Origin: Pelagomonas calceolata
Taxonomy: Eukaryota; Sar; Pelagophyceae; Pelagomonadales; Pelagomonadaceae
Direction: 5' to 3'
Length of the DNA stretch: 64,000 nucleotides
NCBI GenBank assembly: GCA_918797485.1
Contig: CAKKNE010000004.1
Location: 4,526,001 to 4,590,000, forward strand
Shown: positions 1 through 9,166 of the stretch, one piece after another
Numbering within the stretch: the stretch's first letter is position 1
Layout of the letters: each line of letters starts with the position of its first letter
Notes under the pieces: generated by a model
Told to the model about the DNA's origin: nothing
Databases searched by the model: none
The model's input: only the letters and a program-made list of their open reading frames with translations
Position numbers and translations under genes: made by a program

Positions 1-52
1 GCGTGAAGTAAAAACGAACTTTCTTAATACAAAACTCACAACGCCGTCCCAA

Positions 53-760
53 CTACTCGTCCGCGCGCCCGTGCCAATCCAGGAACCGCGCCACGGAATC
101 CGCGTAGGCGGCCGCGTCCGCCGCGGGCAGCGGCCGGTGGCCCTCCGCATGCGTCCGGCGCTCCGGTCGTGCGAACAGAGTTGCTAGCTCGTCGCCGTTA
201 CCGACGACTGCGTCTTGCGCGCCGGCACCAATCAACGCCGGCGTAGTCAGCGGTCGCTCGAACGCGCCAGGTAGTTGGCGCGCCCAGCCGGGTCGCGCCG
301 GACAAAGCAGCACCACGGCGCGGAACGGCGCGCCCCGCCGTTCCGCCCGCGCCGCGAGCATCGACGCGAAGTTGGCCCCCTGCGAGAAGCCGAGCAAGCA
401 GTCAGCCCCCGAAACTCGGCCTTCGAGCGCCTCGACGGCTTCGTCGAGCTCGTTATAGGTCCGCCAGCCGCGGTCGTCGGCCGTCGCCTCGGCGTACTCG
501 CGCAGCTCCGCCGACGGCCCGTAGAAGCGCCGCATCATTTTGACATGCGGGTTGTCCTCGGCGCAGCGCTTGGGGCCCTCGACGAAGGTCACGTCCCACG
601 TCTCCCGCAGCTTCGGCAGGAGCGGACCCAGCTGGATGGTAAGTGTTTTGGCCGAGCCGGCGGTGCCATGGAGCAGGGCAATGGTGCGGCGGCGGGGCTG
701 CCCCGGCGAGGCTGGCTGCGCAAAGGTGGCCATGGATGCGAGGAGGCAGATGAGCATCAA
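53..760 (-). CDS. FSH1/OVCA2-type serine hydrolase, secreted or organellar
   Basis: Single-exon ORF of 235 aa. It begins with a hydrophobic stretch (MMLICLLASMATFAQP) that looks like a signal peptide, so the protein probably enters the secretory path or the plastid. The body fits the FSH1 family of alpha/beta hydrolases: an early LLHGTAGS strand/turn, a nucleophile elbow GFSQGA near residue 123 (G-x-S-x-G), an Asp in GAGAQDAVV near 178, and a His in EGHRPLP near 207, giving a full Ser-Asp-His triad in the right order. Length is usual for the family. The substrate is unknown; relatives are esterases or thioesterases. It is divergent from the next gene, with a 372-bp spacer. Confidence 0.85.
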   Translation of the reverse strand: MMLICLLASMATFAQPASPGQPRRRTIALLHGTAGSAKTLTIQLGPLLPKLRETWDVTFVEGPKRCAEDNPHVKMMRRFYGPSAELREYAEATADDRGWRTYNELDEAVEALEGRVSGADCLLGFSQGANFASMLAARAERRGAPFRAVVLLCPARPGWARQLPGAFERPLTTPALIGAGAQDAVVGNGDELATLFARPERRTHAEGHRPLPAADAAAYADSVARFLDWHGRADE

Positions 761-1132
761 TGCCCAGTCCTGGCCTCTACACCGACATCAGAGAGGCGGC
801 AGAGGCCATCTGCAGAGGCCCTGCCTTTTTGTGGCAGACAAGACCACTAGACCTGGAGTTTAAGGCCGCAGGGGGACTCGTGCAGACTTCCGGGCACGTG
901 GAAGGGCATCATGGTGTAATTTGCTGGGGCTCGCACCCCGTACCCTCAGAGTGAGCTTGCCAAGTGTCGGCTCGGAGACCACATTACTCGACCGCTACGG
1001 TTCCACAGCTGGTGCCACAGTAGATACAGGTTCACTCCAGCAAGATCTTTGGCTGGAGGCGGTACGACCTCGCGCGGCGCCGCCCAGCCAGAGCTTGAAG
1101 GCAGTGAAGTTTAGACCACAAAACAAACAAAA
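761..1132. other. divergent spacer
   Basis: Spacer between the start of the FSH1-type hydrolase (minus) and the small membrane-protein gene (plus), so it must hold both promoters. I see no copy of the CTAG-type box found in other divergent spacers and no clear TATA element. Confidence 0.5.
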
Positions 1133-1376
1133 ATGGCCGATGCGCCAGACTGCTCGCCGGATGGCCCGGTGAACCTCGCGGACGACGAACAGCAGCCGAC
1201 CGAGGAGGTCGGCGTTGTTGGTGGTGAGTCTCCCTGCGTTCCCCGCGCGCGCCGTATACAGGCCGGCTCGCACCGCGCGCCCCCCCACCGCAGACACGAA
1301 CCTCGGCGTCGTGATGCTCGCGCTGCTGGTCATGGGCCTCATCAACTACTCGATGCGCGACCCGTGCACGTGCTAG
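1133..1376 (+). CDS. 57-aa tail-anchored membrane protein, two exons
   Basis: Exon 1 is 1133-1223 and exon 2 is 1294-1376, joined in phase 1 across a 70-nt GTGAGT...CAG intron (1224-1293). The protein has an acidic, soluble N-terminal half (MADAPDCSPDG...) and one hydrophobic segment (NLGVVMLALLVMGLINY) close to the C-terminus, which ends MRDPCTC. This is the layout of a tail-anchored membrane protein. The perfect donor, the pyrimidine-rich acceptor and the transmembrane segment appearing exactly in the spliced frame support the model. I recognise no family; function unknown. Confidence 0.6.
1224..1293 (+). other. spliceosomal intron, conventional
   Basis: 70 nt, GTGAGT donor and a C-rich tract ending CCGCAG. 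No inverted repeats or target duplication are visible, so this is either an ordinary intron or an introner too old to recognise. Confidence 0.6.
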
Positions 1377-1448
1377 TGGTCCGTCCTTCGTTCCCGCTCC
1401 TCGCACAAACAAGCTCTCGTGTGTAATTAAGATAGATACAATACAAAA

Positions 1449-2863
1449 TTAAGAATCAAGCTCCCCCCGCAACAACTCGGGAATCTCCAACCCAATATCC
1501 CTGGCCCAGCCCAGCGCGTGCTCGAGGCGCTTCATCTGGGCCTCGTCCAGGATGATGCCCTCGCCCATGTCATAACCTTGGTCTTTCTGCGAGAAGACGC
1601 GGCACAGCATAAAACACGCCGCCGCCGCCGCCGGGTTCACGTTGCCTTTCGACGCGGGGCCCGTCGACAGCGCGACCTCGAGCGCCGTACAAAAACCCTG
1701 CACGAGGCGCGCGGGCGACCGCGCGTCCCGTAATTCTTTCGTGTCGGCGCCGAAGTTCGCGAGCGCGACCGTCGCCGTCGCCGCGTCCCGTGGAATCGCG
1801 TCCGGGTCGCTCACGTGCGCGTCGCGGAGGCGCTCGACGGCCCGTGCTCGTATCTCCGGCCGCGCCTCGCGCTGCTTTATTAGTTGCTCTTTGCTGAGCT
1901 CGCGCGGCCGCAGCGCGCAGAGCTCGACGACCTGCGCGTTTCTCGCGTCGACGGCGCATCCCGTGGACGTCGTCGCGGCGATGGCGTGCCCTCCACGCCG
2001 TCGCGGCAACGCGTCGCTTCCCACCAACGAAAAGGGACGCCGCGCCACACGCGCAGCGCCGAGTCGAGGCCGTCGCCGTGCTCGTCGAGCTTCGTCGCGT
2101 GCAGGTCCTCGGAGCCGACGTCTTGTAAGGCGTCCAAGACGGCCTTGAGCAGCGCGTCCTCGACGCACAAAGCGTCGAAGACGTCGCAGTCGCCGTCGTG
2201 GTCCGGAAAGAACCGCGCCGCGAAGGCGAGCTCCAAAGCCCGCGCCACGAGCCTCGCGTCGAGCGAGTTCTCGATGCAAAAAAGGACTCTCGTTTTCAGA
2301 GAGATGGCCAGGGACGCCCAGGCGTCCGCGAACGGTTTGAGCAATTTGCTCCGATCCCGTTCTTCCCGCAGCACGAGAAAGCACGTCTGCATGAGCCGTA
2401 ACGACTCCGTCAGCAGGCCGGGGTCCTCGCTGCCCACCAACGCCGTGGCCACGAGCTCCCGCGCGTCCTCGCTCTTCGCTAGTTCTGGGAGCCAGCCGCA
2501 GACGTTCGTGTAGATGCCCAGAGCTACTTCCGCGACCCTGTCTGGAGCGCCTCGCGCCGTATCCAACAGCGTCGACGCGTGGGGACCAATGACGCAAGCG
2601 TGCGCCTTCGTCGCCGATAGGTCCCACAGCAGTTGGCCCGCCTTCTCGCGCTTGTCGGCTTCGGGTGGCGTCGTGCCGTCGCCGCAGAAGCCATGCAACA
2701 ATTTCAGGATCGTGAGCGGCTCGATGAGCGGCGCGTCCTCGTCCGAGCCCTCGTCCTCCTCTTTGTTTGTCTCTGGTTGCTTGGACTCCTCCGCAGGCTG
2801 CACGGGTGGGGCATCGGCCAGCGGGGGCATGTCGGCGTCTTCATTCTCTGCTTGGGCGCTCAT
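1449..2863 (-). CDS. SAAL1: SAAL1-like armadillo-type protein
   Basis: Exon 1 is 2863-2051 and exon 2 is 1931-1449, joined in phase 0; 431 aa. After an acidic, Pro-rich N-terminus comes a helical, armadillo-like region. Its block AGQLLWDLSATKAHAC and RVAEVALGIYTNVCGW resembles the serum-amyloid-A-like 1 (SAAL1) family core, and length is near the human protein (about 470 aa). The family is linked to cell proliferation in animals; its biochemical role is unclear. An in-frame ATG at 2930-2932 would add 23 residues; I chose 2863 because the acidic SAAL1-type N-terminus begins there. Frame and composition change sharply at the intron. It is divergent from the coiled-coil gene at 3236, with a CTAG-type box between them. 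Confidence 0.65.
1932..2050 (-). mobile_element. introner-like intron in SAAL1-like gene
   Basis: 119-nt intron, donor GTGTGG, acceptor GCGCAG, needed to join the two SAAL1 frames. Its ends CTGCGCGTGTGGCGCG and CTGCGCGTTTCTCGCG (the right end read as reverse complement) match at 13 of 16 positions. It holds an exact ACGCCATCGCCGCGA 15-mer (1973-1987, minus sense). No GT-starting 8-bp duplication fits here, so the donor may lie in the terminal repeat; this copy is less certain than the others. Confidence 0.5.
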
Positions 2864-3006
2864 GGCTGCCAGTATGGTGGCCGAGTTGTTGATCTCTTCA
2901 GCCGTATGGCTGCGGTGCTGGAAAAATCGCACACTGGCTATGCCGTCGCTGCCACCACACTTCTACAGCACCGATGAGGTCGAAACGCGCGGCCGCGTAA
3001 AAGTTA

Positions 3007-3031
3007 GCTAGCGTCACGTAACACACTAGCA
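3007..3031 (+). promoter_or_regulatory. CTAG-type promoter box
   Basis: AGCTAGCGTC followed by ACGTAACACACTAGC. Lies between the SAAL1-like start (144 bp away) and the coiled-coil gene start (205 bp away). One of about ten related boxes in this window; see findings. Confidence 0.55.
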
Positions 3032-3235
3032 GGGAAGCTTATCGGGCTTGCTTTGGACACGTCGAGCAGTTTCGCCGTCCTTCGGCCGCGTCGGCGACAC
3101 ACCGGGTCGACACGTCTGCCACCAGTTCGTTTCTAGCGTGCCACGCGCGCGACACTACATCGATTTCTTGGAATTGCTCTCGGACAAAAAAGAGAGCTTA
3201 CCGACGCGACGCCGACGACGCGAAGCATCTCCGAG

Positions 3236-4552
3236 ATGTTGCGCCAAACGTCACCGAAAGCCGCTTCAGGCGGCACCGGCTTCGCCATGCTCCCGAGCGC
3301 CCACCGCAAGCCGGAGCGCCGCGACTCGAAGGCGTTCAAGATGGAAACGCAGTTCAATACCGGCCGCGCGTGGTTCCTCTCCGTCGCGCTGTTGCTGGGC
3401 ACGCTCGGCTTCGTGCTCGTCGACCACTCGAGCCGGACGGCCAATTTGCGCGGCCACCTCCACGAGAAGCACGCGCGCGCGAACGAGCAGATCGCGACCC
3501 TGAAAACGCGCCTGCGCGGCCAGCTCTCCGCCGAGGCTCAGGCCAAAGAAGAGGCCCAGGCCTCGGCTGAAGCGGCCAAGAAGGAGGCCGCGGAAGGGAA
3601 GCGGTACTACCAGCAGGCGCGCGAGACGGCCGAGACGATCCGGCAGGCGCGCGACACGCTCAAGGCGGAGCGCGACACGGCGCGGCTCGAGCGCGACGTC
3701 GTGAGCGGCGTGAGAATCGCCACGCCGTCGACGCGACGCCATCGACGCGTCGGACGCCACGCCATCGACGCGTGATTCGCACGCAGGCCGCGAGGAAGGA
3801 CGCGCTCGCCGTCAAGGGCAAATTGGAGTACGACATCGAAATGGTGAAGGAGGAGGTCCAAAAATGGAAAAACCGGGCCCAGCTCGCGGTGCGGCAGGAT
3901 AACGAGCATAAGCAAGCCGCCGAGACGGCCGCGAGCGCCGCGGCGGCGAAGCTGGGGGAGGCAGAGCTCAACAAAGCCGCCGTTGCGGCGGAGAAGAACG
4001 CGGCCGAGGCCCGCGCGGCCGCGGCCGAGCGGAAGGTCGAGAACCGTGTGGAAATCAAAATTGTACGGCGTGTTCGTGCTGAATCGTCGCGTCGACCTCC
4101 ACGCCATCGGCGCGCCGCCAGCTCGACGGCGTGGCGATGCCGGTTCCCCACCGCTCGACGGAGCCAGCACGGCCGCGTCGTCGCCGAGAAATGACTGATT
4201 GGTTTCCACACAGGTCGAGAACCTCCAGGCGGAGCTCGACAAGGCGCGCGGGCTCCTCAGGAAGTGCCAGGACATGTTCGACACGCGCAACGCGGAGCTC
4301 CAGAAGCTCCGCGCCGACCACTCCGAGGACCACAACCAGGTCGTCGCGCACCAGAAGGAAATCGAGGCCATGAAAGAATGGTCCGAGGAGGCCAAGGGCC
4401 AGATGCAGGAGCTGTCGCAGCGCGCGGCGCAGACGCCGGCGCACATGTCCACGCTCGAGGCCATCCTCGCGCGCATGACGGCGCGGCCGACGGAAAAGGA
4501 CGTCGCGGAGGCCGAGCGCCTCCAGAAGGTCATGGCGGGGGCGGAGGACTAG
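3236..4552 (+). CDS. membrane-anchored coiled-coil protein with two introners
   Basis: Exons 3236-3700 (or to 3697), 3787-4035 and 4214-4552, all joined in phase 0; about 350 aa. Near residues 45-62 there is a transmembrane segment (WFLSVALLLGTLGFVLV). The rest is a long, highly charged coiled coil rich in Ala, Glu, Lys and Arg (for example residues 85-155, EAQAKEEAQASAEAAKKEAA), so the protein is probably a membrane-tethered rod or tether. I recognise no family. Both introns carry introner features, and the heptad pattern runs on across both junctions. The gene is convergent with eS27. Confidence 0.7.
3698..3786 (+). mobile_element. introner, intron 1 of coiled-coil gene
   Basis: Acceptor ...GCACGCAG at 3786. 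Left 8-mer GTCGTGAG (3698-3705) and right 8-mer GCCGCGAG (3787-3794) match at 6 of 8. Terminal repeats are CGGCGTGAGAATC and, as reverse complement, CTGCGTGCGAATC. Two ACGCCATCGACGCG cores lie inside. The donor is GT at 3698 (rule of exact restoration) or the stronger GTGAGC at 3701; both keep frame and differ by one Val. Confidence 0.75.
4036..4213 (+). mobile_element. full-length introner with perfect 8-bp duplication
   Basis: The best copy in the window. The intron is 178 nt. GTCGAGAA (followed by CC on both sides) occurs at 4036 and again at 4214, right after the acceptor. The element begins CCGTGTGGAAATCAAAA and ends ACTGATTGGTTTCCACACAG, a clear inverted repeat. Taking GT of the first duplication copy as donor and CACACAG as acceptor restores ...AAG GTC GAG AAC CTC... 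exactly in frame. The identical duplication suggests a young insertion. Confidence 0.9.
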
Positions 4553-4744
4553 GTGTGTCCATCGTTCCTACTACTACTCTCCTGGGGCTCGACGCGTAGC
4601 GTGCTGCGTAGGGCCGGGGGCGTACGGGCGCGGCGGCGAGATCACGCGGACCCCGCGTCGGCTCCGCGGCTAGGTGGCCTAAGCGAGCAGACGCGAGACC
4701 GAAGGTCCACGACGTCGCGGCAACGGCGCAAAACCCCTCGCCAT

Positions 4745-4759
4745 ACGCCGTCGCCGCGA
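4745..4759 (+). repeat. 15-mer ACGCCGTCGCCGCGA in 3' spacer
   Basis: Lies 18 bp past the eS27 stop codon, in the spacer between convergent genes. One of a family of 15-mers shared by 3' spacers and introns; see findings. Confidence 0.6.
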
Positions 4760-4777
4760 CAACTTAAAGGAACATAC

Positions 4778-5026
4778 TTAGTCTAGCTTCTTTCGGAAGG
4801 AGCAGCCCTCCGTGAGTCTGGCTTTGCCGCCCGTCGGCTGGCAGAGCATCATCGAGCACGAGCCGCACAGCACCGTCGTCTGCGCGTGGCTGAAGACCGT
4901 CGTGATGTTGAAGCAGCCCGGGCACTTCACGTCCATGAAAAAAGAGTTGGGGGATTGTACTAAGCGCTTGAGCTTGTGCTTCCGTTTTTCCTCGCTCGCC
5001 GAGGGGTGGAGGAGGTCGCGCACCAT
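4778..5026 (-). CDS. RPS27: 40S ribosomal protein eS27
   Basis: 82 aa, the normal length. It has the family's zinc ribbon, with CPGC at residues 36-39 and CGSC at 54-57, and the typical start [18 protein letters not shown]. eS27 is a zinc-binding protein of the small cytosolic ribosomal subunit. No intron in the coding part. The start codon sits in a good context (AAAAACCATGG). Another zinc-ribbon small-subunit protein gene, uS14, lies 1 kb away in divergent orientation. Confidence 0.95.
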   Translation of the reverse strand: MVRDLLHPSASEEKRKHKLKRLVQSPNSFFMDVKCPGCFNITTVFSHAQTTVLCGSCSMMLCQPTGGKARLTEGCSFRKKLD

Positions 5027-6021
5027 GGTTTTTGGTGGCGATGCGCTCCTGGGGACCTGTGTGGGAGATACGGGTCTGCTGGCGGCTCGGGCGGGCGGCG
5101 CGGTCTCTCGGGCGTCTTCCTGGCTGCTCTTGGCGGCTCGGCGGGCGGAGAAGTCTCTCGAGACTGAAGCCGCGGGCCGCGGCGCGCTCCGACGCTTTTG
5201 CGTCTTTGCGGCGGCCAGCGCTCGCCGTGGGGCACGGCCTCTGGGCCGCGGGCGCCCGCGCGCCGCCTTTTTTGAGCTGCTGAAGAGCTGTCTCCAAAAG
5301 CTGGTGCTCGCCGGTGCGACGACGGCAGAGTCCGCGCTTGCGCCAGCAGTCCGTTCGGCTGAAGTTCGAAGCGATGCGCGGTTGATATTAGCTCAGGTGT
5401 CCACCTTGACTGCGTAGAGCGGGTGTCTATTTTTGTCCTCGCTGACTTTGGCGGTCTAGAGCCTCCAGCCTCAGACCACCGCAAGCGTCGCTCGCGCTCG
5501 TTGCCGACGTCGTCTTCGACCGCCTCGCGGCGTGAGAGCTTCCGGGACGCTTCGAATCGCTAGATAGAACCACTAGCAATTCAGCTAAAGACAGCGATTT
5601 TGCAAAACAGCCCGCCGTCTAGCCTAAATAGACGTTCACAGCTGCGTCCAAGCTCAATTCCTGCTTCATCGATGCCTAGCTTCAGCTCCTGCTGCGCGCG
5701 GCGGCCCCCTGGCGTGTTGGCGAGGCAAAATGCAAATGCGCTCAAAATCGCGTTTGACAGCGGTAGAGCCGCGACGCGCGGCCGAGAGACAAGTCGTCAA
5801 GGGCCGCTGCGCGAGCAGCCAAGGCTCGACACGACGCAACGCCGGGCAACGGCGCACGCGGCGACCGCCGCGAGGCGGGAGCCGCGACACGCCGTCGATG
5901 CGTTGACGCCGTCGCCGCAAGCGACCACACACAGACCGCTCGCACAGAACGTCGACGCTCACCCGGTTGTCCCCCCACAGGCCTTCGTTCACCGCATCCG
6001 TTTCGAGTGTGCTGACGAAAG
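5027..6021. other. 995-bp spacer between two ribosomal protein genes
   Basis: No convincing gene. It must contain the promoters of eS27 (minus) and uS14 (plus). At 5080-5160 an imperfect unit (GGCGGCTCGGGCGGGCGG / GGCGGCTCGGCGGGCGG, each followed by GTCTCTCG) is repeated about 49 bp apart. A weak CTAG-type box (GCTAGATAG then AACCACTAGC) lies at 5559-5577. A TTGTCCCCCCACAG sequence just before 5982 is a plausible 3' splice site for a 5'-UTR intron of uS14, preceded by ACGCCGTCGCCGC-type sequence near 5905. Confidence 0.4.
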
Positions 6022-6192
6022 ATGGGCGCCAAGGCTCTCATCAACAGCCACCCGAAGAAGTTCGGCAAGGGCGGCCGCCGGTGCCGCGTCTGCGGCAACC
6101 AGCAGGCCATCATCCGCAAATACAACATGAACATCTGCCGGCAGTGCTTCCGGACGTACGCGAAGGACATCGGCTTCGTGAAGTACAACTAG
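6022..6192 (+). CDS. RPS29: 40S ribosomal protein uS14 (S29)
   Basis: 56-aa ORF beginning [20 protein letters not shown] and ending DIGFVKYN. It has the family zinc site with CRVCG and CRQCF spaced as in S29, and the usual length. uS14 is a zinc-binding protein of the 40S head. The coding part is intron-free. It lies divergent from eS27 across a 1-kb spacer; a 5'-UTR intron is possible because a good acceptor (CCCCCCACAG) ends 41 bp before the ATG. Confidence 0.95.
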   Translation: MGAKALINSHPKKFGKGGRRCRVCGNQQAIIRKYNMNICRQCFRTYAKDIGFVKYN

Positions 6193-6888
6193 GTCTTGTC
6201 GTAAAAAAAAAATAACACTACTCCGTTCCTGTCGGTCATGCCTCCCCCTCGCCGACGACGTCGCTTGCCTTGGGGCGACGGCGTGTGATAGGTGTGCGAG
6301 GGCCGGGGCGGGCCGGGCGTACGTATGTTGGCGCGGATCCGGAGTCGAGGCGGCGTGCGGGGACGCGGCGGGGTCGCGTCTATGGCGTCGGGGGCGGGAT
6401 TGACCGTACGGCGCCTGGTAGCAGGACGCGGCGCCTGGCCCCGCGTCGCGGCTTATAATGGGGCCATGGGCTGCCCAAAGCGCGGGAGGGTCCTAGAGGC
6501 GTCCCGTCCGGCCCTGCGGGCATGTAACCGCCAGTTTTACGGCGAGGTACGGGTGCTGGGCAGCCAGATGGGGCTGCCCTGGTTTAACCTCCGGCAGGTC
6601 TCCGAGGACCCCGGATGGGACGCCGCGTGGACTGAACCTGCATTCAAAGCGCCGCGCGACCCTTCCGGCCGTCAGATGACCAAAAAAGTACCCCCTACTT
6701 TGTTCCGAGCCGCTCAAATAACTTTGCGCTGTGTGTCGTATAACCGCTGCGCCCAAAACGCCAAACCCTAGCTGGCCGCTGAAACCGGCTTCAAAACACT
6801 CCACGAGCCCTAGAGGAACGCTCCAGCGCCTACGACGCCATTACCTGCGCCTGCGCTCAAGAACCAGCCGTGCGCGCCAAAAGTCGTC
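6193..6888. repeat. spacer with degenerate repeat units
   Basis: No supported gene. The word TCAAAACACTCC occurs at about 6790 and 6917, each within longer similar context. In one minus-sense frame the two units read ECFEAGFSG and ECFEMCFRG, each followed after about seven residues by FGA or FGV. This looks like an old duplicated repeat that reaches into the first codons of the next gene model. A GGCGACGGCGTG word, related to the 15-mer family, lies near 6276. Confidence 0.35.
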
Positions 6889-7755
6889 TTGGCCGTGCGA
6901 CCCCTGAAACACATCTCAAAACACTCCAGAAACCCACCCGCAGCGCCCAGCATGACCTGCGCCGTCTGCGCGCGCGTACAGACGAGGCCAAAAAGGGCCA
7001 GTAGACTCGGCCGCAGCGGTAAAGGCCGCCGCGGCGGGCCCATCAAGGCTGTTGTGGCCGCCTACGCGCTCACGAGCGCGTCCGCCCTCTCGGCCGCGCC
7101 CGTGAGGCGGGCGGCGCCGGTGAAGAACTCCGACGAAGTCCCGGCCGCCGTGAGCCGCCGCTCGCACCTGACGACGAGCGTCACGGCGCCGGTCGCCGCG
7201 GCCGTCGGCGCCAAGGGCTTGGTAGCGGTGGCCCAGGACTTGGCCGCGCGCCGCGCGGGCGACGTCGTCGTCCTAGATCGGGTGACGCGCCACGTCAACG
7301 ACCTCTTCGCGGAGGACGAGGTGCTCGCCACGGCGGCGTCCTTCTCGATCCTCACTCGCATCAAGTCCGCCTGGTCGGCGAACGAGAAGCTCACGGCGAA
7401 GGGTCTGGATCATGTCAATTCGTTAAGGGACATCGCGGGCGTGCGCGTCGTCGTCGACGAGGGCCCGCAACTCATAGATGAGGAGGCCGGCTACGCGCTG
7501 TGCTACCGCGTGCTGAGGAGGTTGGCGACGTCGCCGTACGTGCGAGAAGTGACGGATCTGAAGGACTACGTCCGGGCGCCGAAGCCGAACGGCTACCGGT
7601 CGCTCCACGCGACGATCGTACCCACGTCGTCCCGGTTACCTCGCTTCGAGATCCAGGTGCGGACGCGGGCCATGGACAACGTCGCGATCCACGGCTCGGC
7701 GGCGCACCGCGCGTACAAGCTCGCCTCGGCGGGCCGCGTCGCCGACGTGGTATGA
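6889..7755 (+). CDS. RelA/SpoT-type (p)ppGpp synthetase, plastid-targeted
   Basis: 288 aa as drawn. The second half is a RelA/SpoT nucleotidyltransferase domain: the SILTRIKSAWSANEKL helix (residues about 155-170), LRDIAGVRVVV (the beta strand of the catalytic site), DYVRAPKPNGYRSLHATI (the family's most conserved block) and FEIQVRTRAMDNVAIHGSAAH. There is no HD hydrolase domain, so it should make alarmone only, as in small or plant-type plastid RSH enzymes. The N-terminus is hydrophobic with ASALSAAP near residue 66, compatible with plastid import. The true start is uncertain: the first ~20 residues lie in degenerate repeat sequence, and MTCAVC at residue 22 may be the real start. Confidence 0.8.
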   Translation: MAVRPLKHISKHSRNPPAAPSMTCAVCARVQTRPKRASRLGRSGKGRRGGPIKAVVAAYALTSASALSAAPVRRAAPVKNSDEVPAAVSRRSHLTTSVTAPVAAAVGAKGLVAVAQDLAARRAGDVVVLDRVTRHVNDLFAEDEVLATAASFSILTRIKSAWSANEKLTAKGLDHVNSLRDIAGVRVVVDEGPQLIDEEAGYALCYRVLRRLATSPYVREVTDLKDYVRAPKPNGYRSLHATIVPTSSRLPRFEIQVRTRAMDNVAIHGSAAHRAYKLASAGRVADVV

Positions 7756-8190
7756 TGAACCTCGCCGCCTCCTGTCATTTGTTGAACAGACCACCGCTGA
7801 ACAGACCACCGCATGTCGATATCCGCAAGAAGTCCTCCCCTCGAGCCCCGCGTCGCGTTGCGGGGAAGAAGAATGTAACGTACCATATATGTATTCTGTT
7901 TGGGGGTCCGAAGTTAGAGCTAGGCCGCCTAGCCACCACAACCGCACGCCCGCCCCCAACCGCCCCCGGCCCTCGTACGCCGTCGCCGCCCCGAGTGTAA
8001 CTAGCTCGGAGGCGGCACGAGTATGCCAATCAATTCTCTAGTACAGGGGGGGCGAGGGACGGGTCCACCGCCTACGGACGTTCAAGAGGGAGCTAATTAT
8101 CAAGGGGGGGGGGGCGCATGCAGCGCTTCCAAATCCAAAGCAGGGACAGGAAGCGCGCGACGGCGATGGAGAGCGACCGCGACGGCGCGA
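7756..8190. other. convergent spacer with 33-bp repeat copy A
   Basis: Spacer between the stops of the RSH gene and the Cys-rich gene. It holds copy A of a 33-bp repeat (7871-7903), a near match to the 3'-spacer 15-mer at 7977-7990, and a run of ten G at about 8104. No gene seen. Confidence 0.5.
7871..7903 (+). repeat. 33-bp direct repeat, copy A
   Basis: Starts GAATGTAACGTACC and ends ATTCTGTTTGG; identical over 33 bp to 9167-9199. It is preceded by a small hairpin (CCCCGC, loop, GCGGGG) that also has a counterpart (CCCGC/GCGGG) before copy B. Confidence 0.85.
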
Positions 8191-8952
8191 TCAAGCGGAG
8201 AAAAGGAGGGCGACGAGCGCCAGGAGGCCGACGGCGCGGGGCGCGGCGGCGTCGACGACGGTCGACGACGTGGTGTGCGGGCAGTTCGCGGGCAGCCACT
8301 GGGGCGTCAGGCCGCTCCACGAATACGCTGCGCAGTCGGTCTGGGATATGAACGAGACGCAGTCGTAGCTGGTGGTGTCTTCTCCGGTCGCCTGGATGGA
8401 GTGGCGGAGCAAAAAGTCGGACGGGCAGCAGCCCGCGGCCCCCGCCAGGTCCGTCGCGCCGCTACAACCGGCGAACGCGTTGCCGTACACGAAGGCGCAG
8501 CAGGTGCCGTCCGCGGCCGCGTCCGCGACGCCGTCCTGGTCGTTGTCGCGGAAGCCTTTGGGGGTCGGCGGCGGCGTCAGCTGAGGGGCCGGCGTCGGAG
8601 CCGGCGTCGGCAGAAAGTGCGGACACTGAAAGGACATCCAGATGGGCGTCTCGGTGCCCCAGGGGGCGCTCCACGAGTACGCGGTGCAGTCGGTCTGGGA
8701 CATGAACGAGATGCAGTCCCACTTGGTGGTGTCTTCGTTGCCGTCGGACCCGATGGAGTAGCGGTGGAGGAAGCCGGCCGGGCAGCAGCCCGCGGTCCCC
8801 GCCAGGTCCGTCGCGCTGCTACACTCACTGAGCGCGTTGCCGTACTTGAGAGCGCAGCAGGTATCGGCCGCGGCGGCGTCCGCCACGCCGTCGCCGTCGA
8901 GGTCCGCGGCCCGGGCTGCCCCGAGGCACAGCAGAAGGGCAATGGACTTCAT
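8191..8952 (-). CDS. secreted Cys-rich protein with duplicated domain
   Basis: 253 aa from the ATG at 8952. MKSIALLLCLGAARA is a clear signal peptide. Two copies of a ~85-residue domain follow. Each starts with a Ca-loop-like D-x-D-x-DGVAD (DLDGDGVADAAA, DNDQDGVADAAA), then CCA-YGNA, ATDLAG-AGCCP, TTxxDC-SF-SQTDC and AYSWS. They are joined by a Thr/Pro linker (LPTPAPTPAPQLTPPPTP). The C-terminus is hydrophobic (AVGLLALVALLFSA) after a polar stretch, suggesting GPI anchoring or a tail anchor. Eight Cys per domain suggest disulphides. I recognise no named family; a cell-surface or wall role is inferred only. An ATG six codons upstream is less likely. Confidence 0.75.
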   Translation of the reverse strand: MKSIALLLCLGAARAADLDGDGVADAAAADTCCALKYGNALSECSSATDLAGTAGCCPAGFLHRYSIGSDGNEDTTKWDCISFMSQTDCTAYSWSAPWGTETPIWMSFQCPHFLPTPAPTPAPQLTPPPTPKGFRDNDQDGVADAAADGTCCAFVYGNAFAGCSGATDLAGAAGCCPSDFLLRHSIQATGEDTTSYDCVSFISQTDCAAYSWSGLTPQWLPANCPHTTSSTVVDAAAPRAVGLLALVALLFSA

Positions 8953-9166
8953 CTTGGCTATGTGCAGCAAAAATAGTGGTCTGGGCAGCGCCGCGCGCGC
9001 CCGGGCAGATCCCGGTGATGAAACTGCCCGGGCAGATCGGGTCGGGCGCGTGCCTCAGATCGGTCCGACGCGCCTCTCTGCAGGACTAGTATGGCTCTTC
9101 GGCCAGGCGTGCTCCTGTTTCCGTTCCCTGCTTTGGATTTGGTAGCGCGAACCCGCGTCTGCGGGG

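Noticed and set aside
2011-2060. Frameshift (sequencing error) in the SAAL1-like gene
   Set aside because: The frame change coincides with an intron-like block with matching ends and an in-phase GT-AG pair, so splicing explains it better.
3607-4533. 308-codon minus-strand ORF
   Set aside because: Antisense to the coiled-coil gene and runs straight through its two introners; Ser/Arg-rich shadow.
7756-8190. CRISPR or prokaryotic operon features
   Set aside because: No regular spacer-repeat array anywhere. The genome is eukaryotic by introns, cytosolic ribosomal proteins and leaders.
8023-8976. 317-codon plus-strand ORF
   Set aside because: Antisense to the Cys-rich secreted gene; no domain, extreme Arg/Gly/Ala content.
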